Below, piece after piece: positions 33,175 to 45,790 of a DNA stretch of 64,000 nt; position 1 is the first letter of the stretch; every line of letters begins with the position of its first letter. Both the position numbers and the translations under genes were made by a program. A model generated the notes under the pieces. It worked only from the letters and a program-made list of their open reading frames with translations. It was not told where the DNA came from and searched no databases. Source of the stretch: Strongylocentrotus purpuratus (Eukaryota > Echinodermata > Echinoidea > Camarodonta > Strongylocentrotidae); NCBI RefSeq assembly GCF_000002235.5, contig NW_022145601.1:5816822-5880821 (forward strand), given 5' to 3'.

Positions 33175-33310
33175 ATCCACTCCTTTGATTTTGAGTTTCA
33201 TGTGATCTTCCCTGGTTGTCTTGCAATCTTTCCTTTTCTTCCACAGATATCCATCGTTCCTGTATTTCACCTTCTTCCGATTGTAAAGGAACATGCTGCC
33301 ACTCTCTGCC
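33175..33310 (-). CDS. Camta: CAMTA exon 2: core of CG-1 domain, with basic NLS-like cluster
   Basis: The exon encodes ESGSMFLYNRKKVKYRND then GYLWKKRKDCKTTREDHM and ends KLKIKGVD. This is the most conserved CG-1 core (human: YNRKKVKYRKDGYCWKKRKDGKTTREDHMKLKVQG). The basic clusters NRKKVKYR and WKKRKD fit DNA binding and nuclear import. The acceptor follows TTTAAACAG and the donor is GTAAGT after GTG GAT, in phase 0. Partial copies of the 5' part of this exon lie directly upstream (33311-33680). The intron before it is 23.6 kb. Confidence 0.95.
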
Positions 33311-33690
33311 CTGTTTAAAGATAAAAACAAAATGAAAAGATTAAAGATATTTTGCTTAGCAGAAAGCATGATCACAAAGACTTTCGAGAAATCATCCATG
33401 GGACCTTCTTCTGATTGTGAAGGAACATGCTGCCACTCTCTTCCTTCGAAGAATAAAAGAAGGAACAAAATTAACAAGACTCAAGATGTATTGCTTACAT
33501 GTAGCATAGAGCATGATTATAAAGACTTTCGAGGATCATCTAAAGAGACCCTTTTTCTGATTTTAAAGGGAAAAGCTGCCACTCTCTTCCCTCTAAGAAT
33601 AAAAGAAGAAGAAAAAATAATCAAGACTTAAGATGAAGAGAGGATGATCACAAAAACTTTCAAGAAAGCAACTAAGGAGAGGTATTTATA
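33311..33690 (-). repeat. Two tandem partial copies of CAMTA exon 2 with upstream intron
   Basis: The exon-2 sequence AAGGAACATGCTGCCACTCT (plus strand) recurs at about 33416 and, diverged, at about 33563, spacing 134 and then 146 bases. Each copy holds about 45 bases of exon 5' end and about 90 bases of intron with a shared AGACTTTCGAG word. Copies end before the conserved CG-1 core and are unlikely to code. Confidence 0.85.
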
Positions 33691-35329
33691 CTTTACTGCA
33701 ATCTGTGTACATTTGACAAAGAGCTGTATGAATTTCAAACATTGTTTGGGTTTGACGGTTTTATTCATTTTTTTGGTCGTTTTGGGGGTCACTTTTTTCC
33801 TCAGAAGTAGTGTTCAGTCTCAGACGTACTCATTACATTCATTTTGTTAACCTTTTTTTTAATTCGGGTATACAAATTTAAACACATGAGTGTAGAAAGT
33901 ATTAACTTGATGAAGGTCTTCACTCTTTAAGGGCTATGCATAAGTATATTCTTTCTACGATCGTCTATTTGGCACAGATGTATATTCTGACAATTTTGGT
34001 ACCAAAGCATATTATGCCACATAAATAAAAAGATTTGCAATTGGAAAATTGGAGCAGACTAACGAAAATGGGGGAGTGAGAGGAAGAAAAAACAAACAAA
34101 CACAAGGCAAATTGAGAAAGGAAGAGATAAAATATGTAAGGAACAAAAGAGGGAATAGAAAGTGAAAAAAAATGGATATATGCAAAAAATGGAGAGAATG
34201 AATGTGCACTGAAGTGATCATCGTGGTATTTTAGAGCAAATAGAGTGCTTACTGTAACAAAAAGAAAAAAAAAACCATAAAGAGTTCTATTTTTGAAATC
34301 CTCCATGAAATTTCCAATTTAAATTCATGACACAGCCACAATTGATCAAAATGATCACCACACTTGGAGTAAATCAGCAAATGAATTTCAAATGCCATTC
34401 TCCAAACAGGATAATCAAATACTATGAATAATTCAAAAAGAAACAGAAAAGACTGCTCGGGCTATTTCCTTTCCTCTCAATCTCTGCCATTAATATTCAG
34501 TGTTGATGAGACTGTTTATTTGGAAAAGAGCCATCGTATCTGCTTCGAATTTGACATGAGTGTTTACGACTGTGGTGCGACCGTGCAAAATTGATCCTTA
34601 ATTGAAATGCTTATTTGATAAATGGTTTGCGGGGATTGAAATTAAATCTGAATGGCCTTCGCAAAAGAAAACCTCTCAACCTATTTGGCTGGAAGCGATT
34701 GAGTAGGTGGCTCGCCGGCGAATGAAGGAGATGGTTTTCTGGTTGGTAGCGCTGGAGAAGTTGCAGATGGGATTCCGTCTTTAATTATTCATGTTCTTGG
34801 TTTGATTGGTTCAATGGTGTGTGGAATTGTGCTGCGAGTGACAGCACTGCAGACGGACCCAGACAGAAGACAACAGGTCAACAATAAGACACCTGAGGTA
34901 AACCAGGGGTATACATGTACCTGGTGAATACTTCCTTTTTACTCTGTGGTTATTCCACACAGGATAAAAATCCATATTTTTATGATTTGGCTTAATATAT
35001 TTTCAGAGCTCTAAAGTATACCAGATGCACCAGCAGATAACCTACAGGTGCCTATTATAAGGTGGTATGAAGGTTATATAGCAAAGCATTAAGATCATAA
35101 AATTGGCAACACAATATTCTCTTTATCACTTCTTTTTACCCAACAGATAACATTATTTCATTTTAAAATGTAATGTCAATCTAATTTAATATATACCCCT
35201 TTCCAGAGACAATATATTTAAAAAAAGAAGGGTATCTGCAGAAGAAGAAGAAAAAAAAACTAGTGTAAGTATTGCCAATAGACCATTTTCGTAATGTAAT
35301 CAAATTTAATGCACAAATCTTTGTTAAGT

Positions 35330-35655
35330 GCATACAGTACATTCATTATCATTAGGTAGGACAAACATCATGGCTTGTCCTACCTTACAACATGTAATGT
35401 GTCCAATTCACATTTTAACTAATGAAATACAATTATTATAACAGGTGAATGAAATAATTTGTAACAGGACACATAACAAAAAATTGTGCATACATTCATT
35501 GTTGCTAGGTAGGACAAACAATATGGATTGTACTACCTAACAACACGTAATGTATGCAATTCGCATTCTAACTATTGAAATACAACTATTTGTAACAGGT
35601 GAATGAAATAATTTGTAACAGGACACTTTACAAAAAATTGTGCATCAAATTTGAG
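35330..35655. repeat. Two-copy tandem duplication, period about 165 bp
   Basis: TACATTCATT-GGTAGGACAAAC and the later words AGGTGAATGAAATAATTTGT and ACAAAAAATTGTGCAT each occur twice, about 165 bases apart. Copies differ at scattered bases. Confidence 0.85.
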
Positions 35656-36029
35656 AATGTTCTATTCAGGAAGGAATGGCTGAATGCTATTAGCCTTTAA
35701 AAAAACACTGTCCGGATGTGATAAATTAGTATCTAAAGCGTGAAGTTCAAGGATGGGCTTGATAAGGGATGAGTAGATTGAGTAAAAAGCAGAACGGATA
35801 TTGGATGTAGAAAGATACAAGGTCCAATGGATATTCAGCAATGATGTATTGATCAACTATATTAGGACCGCATTAACAGGTGTATAACAATTTTGTTGTT
35901 GTTCCTTGTTGCAGATTTTCAACTGTCCTACCCCCCCCCCCCCCTTTTACAGAGACCTGGATCCAGCTCAGTGTATGAATTCAACAGAACTGTATAATAT
36001 CTGTAATACTTGCTTCACATGAAAATCAA

Positions 36030-36262
36030 CTTTATTGCAAATTCAGGGCAAGCACCCCCTGCTACATGTTCCTCGAACATACACCAAAGCTGGCGACAAT
36101 GCTTTTCAGGCATATATGCTACTCGTCTCTGGAATGAGCTTCAACATATTATTTGTTTATCAACTATCAAACTATTCTCTTTGACCATGATAGATTCTTT
36201 GATAATTTTGTATGTAAAGTGCTGTCAAACACCTAGTTTGTAAGACTGCTATAGAAATGACT
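36030..36262 (+). mobile_element. LINE ORF2 C-terminal fragment (L2/CR1-like)
   Basis: Sequence translating as LLHVPRTYTKAGDNAFQAY in one frame and ATRLWNELQHII in another matches the VPRTRTKAGDRAFS-APRLWNELP region near the end of CR1/L2-type ORF2. It then ends in ATTGTATTGTAT, a typical LINE tail. Frames are broken and it is heavily truncated at the 5' end. Confidence 0.65.
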
Positions 36263-36861
36263 TTATTGTATTGTATCTTTTCATATCCTATTCATTGAAC
36301 AACAAATATATATCTAATGCACATAATTTTACTGTTTGTTCGATAGTTTCATGTACTTTGACGTTCATGTACATGCTTATGTTAAATTGTTATGATAATC
36401 TATTCCATCCATTGTTTCATATTCTAAACTTGATATTATTATTCTTTCGCCTAACATCACATATCATACTTTGTTCATAAAAACTGAAAGAACAAACAAA
36501 TGAATGAATGAATGAGAGAATAAACAAGGTGCGCAATGCTAAAATGTAAAACATTATCAAGTTTCATGAAGATTCATGTGAATGGACTTAGAACATGACT
36601 GCATCATCATCACTGTACACACATAATGTACACAGAGAGGGCAATTTATCTCACTTTATCTGAGAGTGTGCTTGTCTCAATGGCTGTTGTAAACTGATTT
36701 ATCACAGAAGTACAGTATCTGTGACTTGGTTTAAATGTGTCACAGTCAAGGGGCATTTGAAGGTACATTTCTTTTCATTTAGGATGAAATCTAAAATAAA
36801 ATGTATGATATTAACTAATCATTGAACATCATGAGTAGCAAATAGAAAGACAGAGATAAAA

Positions 36862-37162
36862 GGCCTGTCTTCATCAGACCGAAGTTGCAAAATAACCAGC
36901 TATTTTCAGACTATATTTCCAGAAGCTTGAAATTGCGTCTTCACCAGACTGATACGGTCATCACAAACTTGCTCGGACGCTGTTTCCAAATTAGCTCTCT
37001 ATTTTGGAAACAAGACCAACTTTTCTCAGGATATTTTCTCTACCAAATAGCCCGCTAATTGCAACTGCGGGCTGATGAGGACGTATATTAGCTGGCTAAT
37101 TTGATATCGGGCTAGTTAAAATAGCGGGTTATTTGGCAACTTCGGTCTGATGATGACAGGCC
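36862..37162. mobile_element. TA-flanked palindromic element, family A copy 3
   Basis: GGCCTGTCTTCATCAGACCG at the left and CGGTCTGATGATGACAGGCC at the right are mirror ends; the right flank is TA and the left flank AA. Words such as AATAGCGGGTTATTTGGCAA recur in copies 1 and 2. Confidence 0.8.
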
Positions 37163-37529
37163 TATTGAGGGCGATATTTTTTTAATGATTGCCCCCCCCC
37201 CTTTCTTCAAAATTTAACAGAGTCAGCCTAAGATATATTTTAGTAACACGTTTAATCACTGAATACATTTCCTTCTTTGCTTTTAACAATAATTGATGGC
37301 CCGGACCTTAAGTGAAAATGTGACTACAACCCCTTTTGGCTGTTGCCAATGAGAATACATACATGTAGTGATTATTGCTGGGCACGGAATGAGGATGACA
37401 TCTTCATGTGTGTCAGTGTGTGTGTGTGTTTGTGTAAACGACTCTTGTAAACGACAGTGTGCGAGACACCTTTGCCCAGTATAGAGAGCGCTAGCTAAGA
37501 GATAGGTCCATCTAATTAAGACACCAATT

Positions 37530-37840
37530 CCAATGATAGAGTGATTTGAAAATCAAGGATCCATTAAACCATTACACTTGTGTAGCATGTAGTCTGCCGC
37601 TGCAGACTCTAATTTGACAATTAAACACATCAAAACCTTGTGCCTACATGTCCATGTAGTCAAACTTTGTCAGTCTATGTGTGCTTTGTCAAGAATAATA
37701 GAGTGATTTGAAAGTCAAGGACTTATTAATCATTACATTTGGCTAGCATGTTTACTGCTGGCGCGACCTCTAATTTGACAATGAGATATAATGAAGCCTT
37801 GGGACTAGCCTAACTTTGTTAGTATGTGGCTACCTTGTCT
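37530..37840. repeat. Two-copy tandem duplication, period about 160 bp
   Basis: ATAGAGTGATTTGAAA-TCAAGGA, CTCTAATTTGACAAT and AACTTTGT-AGT-TGT each occur twice in the same order. The copies are diverged. Confidence 0.75.
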
Positions 37841-39716
37841 GCAACAGCTTCATGACAGGGCCTATGGACTGCCTGTAGTAGATTGATTATTTGAACCAGT
37901 AAAATAAAAACAACCTCACAAAAACTTGCAGGAAATCATCTTCACTAAAAAGCACAACTCTCATTTGCACACAATGGTGTCGGGCCTACTTACCTTGATT
38001 TCCTAATCTTTCTATGCTCATTACTCAGCCCGTTATACTACTAAAATCGTTTGGCAAATGTCATTTCTTTGTAATCTTGAATATTCAGTGTAAGTTTTGT
38101 TGGATTCTGTATCATTACCAGAACTCAAGCTTATCTTTAAGCATCACGACTGAAAAAGAGTTTGTAATTGCATACTACAGTAGATACATGTAGCTTGAGA
38201 TGTGCACGCCACTTGGCCTTGACAGTTAGGCATATATACACTGTACAGTATAAGGGCAAGTATCTCAAATAAGCTGATTTACTAGCTCCATCAAGTCACT
38301 AAGCTTTTGAATATTTTCTGTCGCCATGGGAACGTGTCAACTTAATGACATCATGCCTCAATATCAAAACTCAATTTTGAATCAGTATTAGGGATCTGTC
38401 AGATAAACATCTATATCTACCGACTCACGACAGAATAGGTGCTTGATCTAATTACAGCTTTATCTAATGACAGCTGTATTTGAAATAGTTGTTTGATTTT
38501 GTTCCCCTTTTAAATTAAGGAATATCTGATTGTTCCTCCCCTTAATAAATGAAATAGATTCATATCTATCGGATGTAAATAGTGAAAACTTTAATGAAAG
38601 AGTATTTTTCTTTAATGAATCATTATGACAGCTTATCATCGGTAAAGATTTTACATCATTACATTATTACTCAAAATGGTGTCTAGACTCTTGTTCATGG
38701 AGTAATGTTAATAATTTTTTTAATACATATTTTATATTGCTCTATTGGAGCTCTCCTGAGCTAAATCCTTCTCTGTCTTCGAGTCTACTTCTTTTTATAG
38801 CTACCAGCCGACAATTAATTCTACCACTATACCTGTAGACGAGCTGCATATATTGATAATATTGATAATCAATTTTCCGGACAATGTCAAATAATTGTTT
38901 CGCCTTTGTGAAGGCTAAGGGCTGGAGGATAACCTTGTTCATTATTACTTGGTGAAGGCTGGGCATGCACGGCCAATCAATGTGGCACGACTATTGAATA
39001 ATCTTGCACACGCTCCTGTTTTAACAAGTGCGTTATTGATTACTTTGTTTAATGGGCCGTGCTGTCTACAAAACTGATTGAATTCAACTACATGGACTTG
39101 TACATGCGTGTGTGCATTTGAGCAGGCTCACATTATGTACATGCACATGCAAATGTATATTCTGGTTATCATTATCATACAACAGTTCAATATACAATGT
39201 CCACGACTATAAAAAGATAATTGATCTCTGGCCCTAAGCCTATTTATACAAGCAAATATATTGACAATGTATCAGCCCACTTGGAAAGCAATATAGTTAT
39301 AGTATCACAAACATTGTGTACCGGTAATTTCTTTATAATTACTTGAATTGAGGATTTTGAACAATTCTATTTGTACAATTCAGACTACTGCATTAAGGTA
39401 AATACTTAAGAGCCAGAGAAAACATGAACAGATGATATCTCAAGATAAGAAGCTATCTGTGCAAACTGAAAATATAGATAGCCATAACAACTTTTAGCAC
39501 AGGGCAGTATTGTTCCATATTCACAATCTCTAAGCCCTAAAGGGGGAGGGGGCGTGAGTGAACCATAATATCCTACATGCTATATACCTCCCTCAATTGT
39601 GTTTAATTTCCTTTCTTTGTGACCTTTTGAAAATGTATGCAGCAAATTAAGATGATATGAATTGCCTGTTCAGAGCCATAAGGGCACTACATGTAATTCT
39701 GTCTAAGGTATGCATG

Positions 39717-40133
39717 CATAGCTGCCAACCTGAGTGTGCGACCAAAAAAAGGAATCATGACGGCAAAAAAAAAGAAGGAATTTCAAGCAAAAAAAAACGA
39801 AACTTACAACCAGCATGACACACTTCCAATGCAGAAATGTTCATTCATCATGCTGTTTTTTCCATACAAGCAGGAATTTTTTTGGTGGTTATTTTGGTAT
39901 TATCGGCATTTCATTCTTTTTGAGAATATTTTTATTTTCAAGTATGTTTTAAATTTAGTTTTCTATCGAATTTGTGATCAAATCACCATTTTAGGGCAGT
40001 TGTTTGACGTGCGGTATGTAAAAAAATAAAAAAAATAAATAAAAAAACGTATTTTATGAAGAAATAACGTAGTACCGTAATTTGGAGGAAAAACGGAGTA
40101 ATTCCGGCAAAATGGAATGGTTGGCAACTCTGT
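39717..40133. mobile_element. TIR element, family B copy 2
   Basis: The left end CATAGCTGCCAACCTGAG resembles the start of copy 1 at 28815, and GGTTGGCAACTCTG closes the right side. The inside has GGAGGAAAAACGGAGTAATT, comparable with CGGAGGAACTCCGCC near the right end of copy 1. Confidence 0.55.
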
Positions 40134-40814
40134 GCATGACTTAATGTCCTTCTGGTTCCACGATAATAGATGAAATGTTAAATAAATTGCTCATTTAAAA
40201 GAACTACTGTATGACAAGACTGAACTTTTATGCTCCTGATTTACAAATAAATGTATTGCAGATACCATTTTACCTACATGTATATGAAGGCCATCATGTT
40301 CCAATCACCAGTATATTTGATGAAGTAGATGTATGATTGCCCCACTTTGGCAAATATCGCATTGCAAATACATGTCCATGTCATTGCGGAGCGGTAATTC
40401 ATCACCCAATATGATGATGACCCAATTCCTCTGAAGATGCGGCACGGTGCACACGTTAAAATTCAAGCACTAAATTGAATGGTACTAGCAGACGTAAACA
40501 CACTGGAAATGATTTGGGGCAGATCTCTTTTCAATGCATTTAAATCATAAACGTGATGGACTCATTGCATGGTGGGCATTGCCGGATAGCCATTTGATGG
40601 GACAATGTGGAATATGATATTGGGTTAAGTATATAACCAAATGCGAGCTTATTTTTGTGCTTTGTTGATGCTTTATGACTTCCCATTTTGATTAGGATTT
40701 TGAATTGAATGACTCTTGAGGAGATAGATCAAGTAAAGCAAAATTTTAGGATGCATCTCCTTTCAAAAATATGATTTTACACAATAGTATTGTCTGCAGT
40801 TAGCGTTCTAGGAG

Positions 40815-40924
40815 GGGGGGGGGGGGGGGGAGGGGGCGGTTCTTTGATCAGAAATGAATCTAAGTGAGGCATGTGATTTGTAGGGAATAAATGTATGAAC
40901 GTCAGGCCAAAGGCCCCCCCCCCC

Positions 40925-40957
<33 letters not shown>
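40815..40957. repeat. G run, then C run and 32-nt A run
   Basis: G runs at 40815-40830 are followed by a C run near 40914-40925 and an A run to 40957. No other feature is seen between them. Confidence 0.9.
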
Positions 40958-40961
<4 letters not shown>

Positions 40962-41828
40962 CTAAATCTGCATATGAATGACTGTGGAGAGCTTTAAAGG
41001 GGCATTAAATTTAATCCTTTTACAGAGAATTAATAATTAACTTTCATCAAACAGAATTAATGTGAAGGCATATGATGTCAAATTCAGTGGTATGTCCTAA
41101 CAGTTTCACATCTTCACAAGATAGCTTTGACTTTAATGGGTTCGAACAGATTTTTAAAAAAATAAAATATGTTATGAATCAAATTCTGCCATATAAAACC
41201 ATTCAGGAGAAATTCCTAATAAAGACATGAACGAAAAAAGAAAGAATGTTTTCTCATCAAATTGGCAAGTTCTTAAATGTTTTTCACAACTCCCAGACAC
41301 GTCACCAAAGACAACTGCTCTGTCATCAATTTCTAATAATAACAGATTTTTTTCCTTCATCTCTGTACCAAACACACGTACCCCTTAATCTTACATAAAG
41401 CAAATTGCCACCCAAGCTCTAACCCTAGGTCTTTTGACAATATAAACTTAAAGCCTGTAGCACTTTTGGCAATATAAACGCCGAAGCAATTGTTTCCATA
41501 GCAAATTTTAGATCACAGTTAATGCCGAACTGTTATATTCTTGTGAAATGTTACTACATGAATTGATATCACAAAAAATGACAAAAAGGGCATTTTCTCA
41601 TATCCTTTTTCACAGAGCTAAATCACCTAATGCCCTTTTAGATCTCAACCAGCAATGTATTTTCTGCTGAGAGCCAGAAGGGTCTCACATACAGTATAAC
41701 TTGTATCCTTCTGTACAGAGTTTTCAACCAAAAGTATGTCTGTTTATAGTGAAAAGGATGTTTAGTTTATACCCTTTTATAATTTGCATCTTAAAGTTAA
41801 TGCCATTCTAGCTCTCAACAATCTGTTA

Positions 41829-42022
41829 ATAATGATAATAATGGTGGCTTCTTATAAAGCGCACATGTCTGCCACGTTGTGACACTCCTGGCGCTGCCCC
41901 GATTATTACCCTGGCTTTAGCAAGGCAGCCACTGCGGCACTCTAGCATTTCAAGGAATTAATTCCTGCCAGGTACCCATTTACATCACCTGGGTTGAGTG
42001 TGGCAAATGTAGATCGATGTCT
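41829..42022 (-). repeat. tRNA-derived SINE, head missing
   Basis: The minus strand gives CCACACTCAACCCAGGTGATG, GGGTACCTGGCAGGAATTAA, CAGCGCCAGGAGTGTCACAA and a final ATT-rich tail. It is the same family as 12356-12542, here with a complete 3' body but without the tRNA-like head. Confidence 0.75.
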
Positions 42023-43519
42023 ATTGTCGGCTAAGAGCCAAAAGGGTGTTAACTCATCGTATCTTGGCCTTTCTGTCTCTCAACAAACAAACCACCATCT
42101 CCTGAGAGCCAGAACTCATATTCATAATGCAAAGAGTTTACAAACGCCTTTCTAACTCTAAACCAACATAGACTTAATACATACAATGTCCTACCTACTG
42201 TCAACCAATATTACATCAACATGCTATTCATACTATACATGTATTTCCATGAGAGCCAGAGGAAAGCGTTACTTATGAGAAAATTCCCGACACTGGTAAT
42301 CATATAAAGTCCAATTTCATATTCCTTTCTGTATGAAATGAATTCCCGCTTCACTTCCCCTTTTTGAATGAACACATGGATCATATTTCTTTTGCATCAA
42401 TTTACTGAGTTTGCCTCACTTCATAATGAATTGAAGTTAATCTCAAAACAGGCGTGAATAATAATTTGCCTTATTACCTTTGAGGACGAAAAATCTTCAA
42501 CAAATTTTCAACCAAGCATCTGTAGATATTTCTATGCATACACTGTTCATGCACTACAAAACACAAGAAAAAGGCAAGTACTGGTTCTTTCCCAGTTCCA
42601 TTATGAAAGAAATACTGAGAGAGATTGCTGGGAAAGGACATGTACACTGTATGCCATAAAAGTGATTGCGGATTGTGAGGTGTTTATTTCTTTTAATCAT
42701 TAAAAAAAAAAAAAATGATGACAAAATTAAATTATCAATATCTTGCAGAAAATCCAGTACATGTATGTACAGTGAAAAGTACTGCACATACTGGTAGCTA
42801 CATAGACAGTTTACAATCCTTTGTAAATTTGATGTTTTGTTGTGATTTTTTAACTCAAGAAAGGAAGGTGAACTGGTTGAATAAGGGCCTTTCTTGAATA
42901 ATTTTAGATCTAAGCTTTGATACTTCGCATTATCAACAAACATAAATTGGGAAAAATCATGTCTTCACATACATGTACCTCTACAAAACTTGATGAGGGA
43001 ATGAATAATTGATTTGTTAAATGTTCATATATGGCACTACACACATGTGTGGCATAAAAATGTGGCCTATTTCTAATCTTATTTTGCGTAAGAGTAAATC
43101 CTTGTATGTGACATTGCTAAATGATCTAATATGTTCTTTCATGAAGAAAAAAAAGCTTCCAACAACTTATGTTTACTTTTAATACCAGAACTCAACTTCA
43201 TCTGCTGAAGTAAAGCCTCTCTTCTCTCGTCGATAGTTTAATATCTAAGTCTGACGGCCCAACCGATAAACATTGCTTTGGTCTGTTGCTTTAGGTTTCA
43301 TCAAGTGCATAGATGTGAGATCATTAGATGTGAGAGCAGTCTTAAAGGATTAGCTCTAATGTATTTACCTACATGGATGGTAGAAATGTCATGCAAACTG
43401 TATGTGCGTGGCAAAAGGTCTTATGATGAGAACTGTGTACAAAAAGCATTTGCCTACATGGTAGAAGTGTTATACGATTCAAATGTCCAAGGCATAGGGT
43501 CATTGGATTGATTTAAAAT

Positions 43520-43521
43520 AG

Positions 43522-43570
<49 letters not shown>

Positions 43571-43595
43571 AGAGAAAGAGGGCGAGAGAAAGAAA

Positions 43596-43630
<35 letters not shown>
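43520..43630. repeat. (AG)n-rich tract
   Basis: About 110 bases of GA repeats; open frames across it are artefacts. Confidence 0.95.
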
Positions 43631-43633
<3 letters not shown>

Positions 43634-44084
43634 CACTATACATGGAAGAAGGTAGTATTTAACCATGTAAAGAAAATGTTGACAGGACAAAGTAATTTTC
43701 ATGTGAACAAGCTTCTCTCGATGGACTGTAATAAAATTGTTTACTTGTAGTTAAGTGAAAACTCATGGAAATATTACCAAAATAAAAATAAATAAATAAA
43801 TGAAACAGAAAAAAAAACATTTCGTGCAGATCTTGCACTCTGTACAATAAAATCTGGTGGAAAATTAGCATTTTAAGAGGATGGTGGACAATGGCATTTA
43901 TAGCAAGGTGTTAATTACATACATGGGCATGTACATTTAATAGCGGGATGCTTCCGATATACTATCCAACATGCAATATGAAGAGTGAGGTAAACATTCT
44001 GAAAGTGCTGTCACTCCTTAGCATTTTTTAAATGTTATAATACTTTGAATGTTTAGGTCCATATTCTACAGAAAATAGCCCACT

Positions 44085-44400
44085 AATAGGATTAAGCCAA
44101 GTTCAAAGTCAATTCTAATCAAGAAAGAACAAAGAAGTTTATAGCCACAAGTCTTAGTTTTTCTTTTCTTAAACATGACTTGGTCCACTGGATTGGTAGA
44201 AAAACAGGCCCTAGACTTTTTAGATCTCAATGAAAAAAGCCCACTGCTGGGTTAAAGACGAGTTCAAAGTCAATTCTAATCAAGAAAGGACTTGAAGTTT
44301 AATAGCCAGAGGTCCAAGTTTTCCTTATGTTAAGCATGACTTGGTCAACTGGATTTAGTAGAAAGCAGGTCCTAGATTTTAACTAAATACATTAATTTTC
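44085..44400. repeat. Two-copy tandem duplication, period about 170 bp
   Basis: AGTTCAAAGTCAATTCTAAT, CATGACTTGGTC-ACTGGAT and CAGG-CCTAGA-TTT each occur twice in order with moderate divergence. Confidence 0.85.
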
Positions 44401-44459
44401 TTTCTCCTGAGAGCATGCCCGACTGCCATCAACACAAAGGTGGGGAAGGATTAAGGGTC

Positions 44460-44660
44460 AAGCTCTTATAAGGACCATTATTCATAAGGACCACTATCCA
44501 TAACGTGTGACAAAATGAATAGCGATCTTTTATAAATAGCGGCCCTTATGAGTAGCGAGCAAACCATAGACAATTTACCTCGCTATTCATAAGGACCGCT
44601 ATCCATAACGCAATGAATAGCAGTCTTTTATAAATAGCGTTCCTTAAGAATAGACCCAGA
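44460..44660. repeat. Internally repeated palindromic block
   Basis: The words ATTCATAAGGACC-CTATCCATAAC and AATAGCGATCTTTTATAAAT occur twice, and CTATTCATAAGG is mirrored by CCTTATGAGTAG. Flanking ends are not clear. Confidence 0.7.
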
Positions 44661-44667
44661 CCCAGGA

Positions 44668-44748
44668 TCAATCATAGTCCTTGAGGAACATGTAGTCTAC
44701 CAGGGAGATCAGCTGTGTGAAGGTGAACTGATTCCCGTTCCTTTGACC
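44668..44748 (-). pseudogene. Exon-like fragment, unrecognised protein end
   Basis: After a GGGGTGCAG acceptor-like sequence the minus strand reads GQRNGNQFTFTQLISLVDYM then FLKDYD and a TGA stop. The composition and hydrophobic pattern look like real protein, unlike surrounding intron DNA, and codon use resembles the CAMTA exons. I do not recognise the family and see no adjoining exon. It could be a terminal exon of a nested minus-strand gene, an alternative CAMTA ending, a retrocopy scrap or chance. Function unknown. Confidence 0.3.
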
Positions 44749-44912
44749 CTGCACCCCAGAACCCCATACTATGTGCATGTGTGTCAGCACATGAGATTGT
44801 CATCACAGGATGTTCTCATGTTGCACCTACCTATCATCAGGGTGCGTCAGGGCCTCGGAGGAAAACACAGAGCTAGCTGGCTCAAGCAATTTAGTCTGAG
44901 AAGAACTCTTAA

Positions 44913-45439
44913 AGGTACTATGTCCCTTTTGCAGCCAACCTCAAATGCTGTAGAACTGTGCAGGAATTATGAATATGTCATGTATGTCCTATCTGTGAAA
45001 TTTAAACTTTAGCAGTGTCCTCATATTCAAATTATGCAAGGAAACCCGTTTACTTGCTAAACTTCACTGTCAGACACTATTGAGTGACTGACTGGCTTTT
45101 TTTCTTCTTTGGTAATAACATACATGAAAAGGGTTGTAAAGGGTACATGAGCATTTGTCTACATCAATAACCCACTTCTTGTGATGGCCAAGATTAAACT
45201 GATTGAATCTTTGTGCAGCATAAAACGTATGACCATTCGGTACAATTGTCTGAAAATCAAGACTATTACTTTTGGGCTCTATAGCCCTAAAGTCGATTTG
45301 ACAACTAATAGTCTTTATTTTCCCACTTGAAGACATTTTCAAGCCCCACCTTTTTTAGTTCTAAATTAGTATTATCTTTCAAATGCAGTTGGAATTTAAC
45401 TTTTTCATTTTTTTGGCCTGCAAATGGGACATAGTACCT
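44913..45439. mobile_element. TTAA-flanked TIR element (AGGTACTATGTCCC ends)
   Basis: The ends AGGTACTATGTCCC and GGGACATAGTACCT are perfect inverted repeats extending imperfectly to about 26 bases, and TTAA flanks both sides. TTAA duplications are made by piggyBac and Kolobok transposons; the AGG terminus is unlike the CCC of piggyBac, so Kolobok-like is the better guess. No transposase; 527 bp. Confidence 0.82.
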
Positions 45440-45679
45440 TTAAAGGGGACCGTTCGAACGCCAAATTCTTGTTGTTTCTGTTTTTTTTATTTTTGATCTG
45501 AACATTTACTGGTTTCCATAATGATATTTGTTGTTTGGAGCCAAAGGGGCTCTAACTCAATTATTTGATACACAGTCAACATGCTTCTGGCTCCATACAG
45601 ACAATATGTTGCATGTACATTCAAACATCAGTTTCAAACGTGACTTTAAATGGAAAGAGATATTGCATACACTGTACAT

Positions 45680-45790
45680 CAGGGAAAAAATACACGGGGG
45701 CTCTGGGTGAATTGGCCCCCGAAATGCCAAAAAGAGCCCCTGAAAGTCATAAAAGAGCCCCCAAAATTGCATAGAGTTCAATGCAAAACA
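45680..45790. repeat. GGGGGCTCT/AGAGCCCC dispersed repeat, copy 1
   Basis: ATACACGGGGGCTCTGGGTG is followed by three AAAGAGCCCC words spaced about 22 bases. Similar clusters lie at 50270-50375, 52112-52215 and, reversed, 59455-59640. Confidence 0.6.

Noticed and set aside
33293-33631. Plus-strand open frame of 112 codons with Lys/Glu-rich sequence
   Set aside because: It is antisense to the tandem partial copies of CAMTA exon 2.
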